Shown here: in pieces, positions 13,105-14,359 of the stretch
Numbering within the stretch: the stretch's first letter is position 1
Layout: every line of letters starts with the position of its first letter
DNA from: Magnetospirillum sp.
Lineage (GTDB): Bacteria > Pseudomonadota > Alphaproteobacteria > Rhodospirillales > Magnetospirillaceae
Direction: 5' to 3'
Length of the DNA: 14,359 nt
Assembly (NCBI GenBank): GCA_020217035.1
Contig: JAIWOG010000149.1
Location: 1 to 14,359 of the forward strand
Position numbers and translations under genes: made by a program
The notes under the pieces: generated by a model
What the model saw: the letters and a program-made list of their open reading frames with translations, nothing else
Database searches by the model: none
What the model was told of the DNA's origin: nothing

Positions 13105-13111
13105 TGACCTG
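13105..13111 (+). repeat. Left terminal inverted repeat of the IS element
   Basis: TGACCTG, identical to the reverse complement of 14353-14359. The inner part is imperfect. The junction is also marked by the loss of the recombinase reading frame. Confidence 0.75.
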
Positions 13112-13141
13112 TTCCCCGCAAATGTCCCCACTCTGAGGTAG

Positions 13142-13167
13142 AGTCCGTTCCATCAGGGAGACGGACT
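13142..13167 (+). promoter_or_regulatory. Hairpin enclosing the orfA ribosome-binding site
   Basis: AGTCCGT (13142-13148) and ACGGACT (13161-13167) form a perfect 7-bp stem whose 12-nt loop holds the GGGAG ribosome-binding site, and the ATG follows immediately. Other transposons use similar structures to limit translation from read-through transcripts. Confidence 0.5.
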
Positions 13168-13434
13168 ATGAAGCGCAGCAGGTTCACGGAAGAGCAGATC
13201 ATCGGCATCCTGAAGGAGCAGGAGGCCGGTCATGCGACGGCGGATGTGTGCCGCAAGCATGGGATTTCGAGCGCCACCTTTTACAAGTGGAAGGCCAAGT
13301 ACGGCGGGTTGGAGGTGTCCGAGGCCAAGCGGCTGAAGGCGCTGGAGGACGAGAATGTCCGCCTGAAGAAGCTGCTGGCGGAGGCCATGCTCGACAACGC
13401 CATTTTGAAAGACGTTGCCTCAAAAAAATGGTGA
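13168..13434 (+). CDS. IS3-family transposase OrfA
   Basis: An 88-residue protein with the helix-turn-helix that recognises the element's ends (about 7-45: [36 protein letters not shown]). A leucine-zipper-like coiled coil follows (about 50-82: [29 protein letters not shown]) and would drive dimerisation. It begins at ATG 13168 with GGGAG eight bases upstream. The terminal codons cross the A7 tract at 13422-13428 and end TGG-TGA. OrfA alone often represses transposition; the OrfAB fusion made by frameshifting is the transposase. Confidence 0.93.
   Translation: MKRSRFTEEQIIGILKEQEAGHATADVCRKHGISSATFYKWKAKYGGLEVSEAKRLKALEDENVRLKKLLAEAMLDNAILKDVASKKW
13422..13428 (+). other. A7 slippery site for -1 programmed frameshift
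   Basis: OrfA reads TCA-AAA-AAA-TGG-TGA across seven A residues. A shift of -1 on the A tract enters the orfB frame, whose first ATG (13428) overlaps the last A. This is the standard IS3-family device for making OrfAB. Confidence 0.75.
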
Positions 13435-14333
13435 CGCCCGCCTCTTTGCGGTCTGCCGTTGCTCATGTCCGTGCCGATCACGGCGTGAGCGAGCGGCGGG
13501 CGTGCCTTGTGCTGGGGGCGGACCGGTCGTCGGTCCGTTACCGCTCCCAGCGCCCCGACGATGCCGAGATCCGGGAACGGCTGCGCGAGCTGTCGCGGCA
13601 GCGCCGCCGCTTCGGCTATCGCCGTCTCCATCTCCTACTGGCCCGGGAGGGTCATGCCATGAACCAGAAGAAGTTGCGTCGATTGTATGCAGAAGAGAAG
13701 CTCCAGGTCCGGCGGCGGGGTGGGCGCAAGCGCGCCTTGGGCACGCGGGCGCCGATGGCCATCCCGCAGGGGCCGAACCAACGCTGGTCGCTGGATTTCG
13801 TCGCCGACGCCTTCACCGACGGGCGGCGCTTCCGCATCCTGGCCGTGGTCGACGACTTCACCCGTGAATGCTTGGCGCTGGTGGCCGACACCTCGCTGTC
13901 CGGCGTTCGCGTCGCCCGTGAGTTGGATGGTTTGCTCGCCAGGCGCGGCAAGCCGCTGATGATCGTCAGCGACAACGGCACCGAGTTCACCAGCATGGCC
14001 ATGCTGCGCTGGAGCCAGGACCACCAGGTGGAATGGCATTACATCGCCCCTGGCAAGCCCATGCAAAACGGCTTCGTCGAGAGCTTCAACGGCAGGCTCC
14101 GCGACGAATGCCTCAACGAGACGCTGTTCTCATCGCTGGCCCACGCCCGGCACGTCCTGGCCGACTGGCGGGACGATTACAATCATGCGCGGCCCCATAG
14201 TGGTCTCGGCGGCATCACCCCCGCCGAAGCCGCCGCCAAAGCCGCGACGCAAGCAGGGCTGGGGCATGCCCCAGCCCTGCTTGCCATCACCGCCCGCCTC
14301 GGGCATCAAAACCAGACGGGACTCCACCCATAG
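13428..14333 (+). CDS. IS3-family transposase OrfB (DDE catalytic subunit)
   Basis: The catalytic part of the transposase, 301 residues if counted from the ATG at 13428. It lies in the -1 frame relative to orfA, which is open from before the overlap. An HTH_21-like region ([15 protein letters not shown], about 58-72) precedes the RNase-H-like integrase core. The DDE triad appears intact: D123 in [10 protein letters not shown]182 in IVSDNGTEF and E218 in [16 protein letters not shown], with the typical 35-residue D-E spacing. It ends in [20 protein letters not shown] and a 3' tail that contains a 36-bp palindrome. It is probably made mainly as OrfAB by frameshifting. The element appears active or recently active. 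Confidence 0.93.
   Translation: MVTPASLRSAVAHVRADHGVSERRACLVLGADRSSVRYRSQRPDDAEIRERLRELSRQRRRFGYRRLHLLLAREGHAMNQKKLRRLYAEEKLQVRRRGGRKRALGTRAPMAIPQGPNQRWSLDFVADAFTDGRRFRILAVVDDFTRECLALVADTSLSGVRVARELDGLLARRGKPLMIVSDNGTEFTSMAMLRWSQDHQVEWHYIAPGKPMQNGFVESFNGRLRDECLNETLFSSLAHARHVLADWRDDYNHARPHSGLGGITPAEAAAKAATQAGLGHAPALLAITARLGHQNQTGLHP
14249..14284. repeat. 36-bp perfect palindrome inside the 3' end of orfB
   Basis: Positions 14249-14284 are a perfect inverted repeat with no spacer. The left arm starts GCAAGCAGGG and the centre is GGGGCATGCCCC. It would form an extremely stable hairpin in RNA or a cruciform in DNA while still coding in orfB. Confidence 0.9.
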
Positions 14334-14352
14334 CCGGAGGAAACTTCGGTCT

Positions 14353-14359
14353 CAGGTCA
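14353..14359 (-). repeat. Right terminal inverted repeat of the IS element
   Basis: CAGGTCA, the reverse complement of the left end. It coincides with the last bases of the window. Confidence 0.7.

Larger units (their letters stand above)
10039..14359 (+). mobile_element. Candidate genomic island at tRNA-Gly, right end not in window
   Basis: The tRNA-adjacent integrase, lower-GC cassette, serine recombinase fragment and IS element together look like an integrated island. The start is placed in the tRNA 3' end by convention. The right boundary and the matching attachment repeat are outside the window, so extent is unknown. Confidence 0.55.
13105..14359 (+). mobile_element. IS3-family insertion sequence (IS407-like), apparently complete
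   Basis: A 1255-bp element beginning TGACCTG at 13105 and ending with its reverse complement CAGGTCA at 14353-14359. Beyond the terminal seven bases the inverted repeats match only in part (CCG, AA and CC blocks). The TG...CA ends, size, overlapping orfA/orfB and the OrfA sequence style ([16 protein letters not shown], then [20 protein letters not shown]) fit the IS407 subgroup. It interrupts the serine recombinase gene. Target-site duplication, normally 4 bp in this subgroup, cannot be checked because the right flank is absent; the left flank ends GCCG. Confidence 0.9.

Overview
The window looks like chromosomal DNA of a high-GC alphaproteobacterium, probably a Rhodospirillales/Magnetospirillum-like organism. 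This rests on GC-rich codon use, a FixJ-type regulator, a TakP-like TRAP transporter, a multi-subunit Mrp antiporter and the form of the tRNA-Gly promoter. The species assignment is inference; no marker gene is present.

Region 1 (1-1137, minus strand) is the end of an Mrp/Mnh Na+/H+ antiporter operon: a degenerate CheY-like receiver protein, then mnhE, then mnhF, which runs off the left edge.

Region 2 (1254-9854, minus strand) is a metabolic locus. A GntR/FCD regulator (9183-9854) ends in a hairpin terminator. A 306-bp control region follows, with a textbook sigma-54 promoter (8961-8975), a perfect TGGTATACCA palindrome and a TGACC-N7-GGTCA inverted repeat. Seven tightly packed genes then run to 1254: TRAP binding protein, TRAP small and large membrane subunits, a TauE/SafE exporter, a gamma-glutamyltransferase-family enzyme, a MASE1-type membrane histidine kinase and a FixJ-type response regulator. 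The genes are separated by at most 21 nt or overlap, so they probably form one transcript combining Na+-driven uptake of an organic acid, anion export, gamma-glutamyl or amide hydrolysis, and sensing.

Region 3 (9946-14359, plus strand) is accessory DNA. A tRNA-Gly(CCC) gene is followed 90 bp later by a tyrosine integrase pointing away from it, the usual layout of an island inserted at a tRNA 3' end. Next comes a three-gene cassette of visibly lower GC: an HNH nuclease, a protein I do not recognise, and a minimal nucleotidyltransferase. The genes are joined by a 9-nt gap and a 4-nt overlap, and G tracts precede the first two starts. I see this as the most likely undescribed system here, possibly anti-phage defence or toxin-antitoxin. 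Finally, the 5' end of a serine recombinase, with an inverted-repeat site upstream, is cut by a 1255-bp IS3-family (IS407-like) element. That element has an A7 -1 frameshift site, a hairpin around its orfA start and a 36-bp perfect palindrome near the end of orfB. The window stops exactly on the last base of its right terminal repeat.
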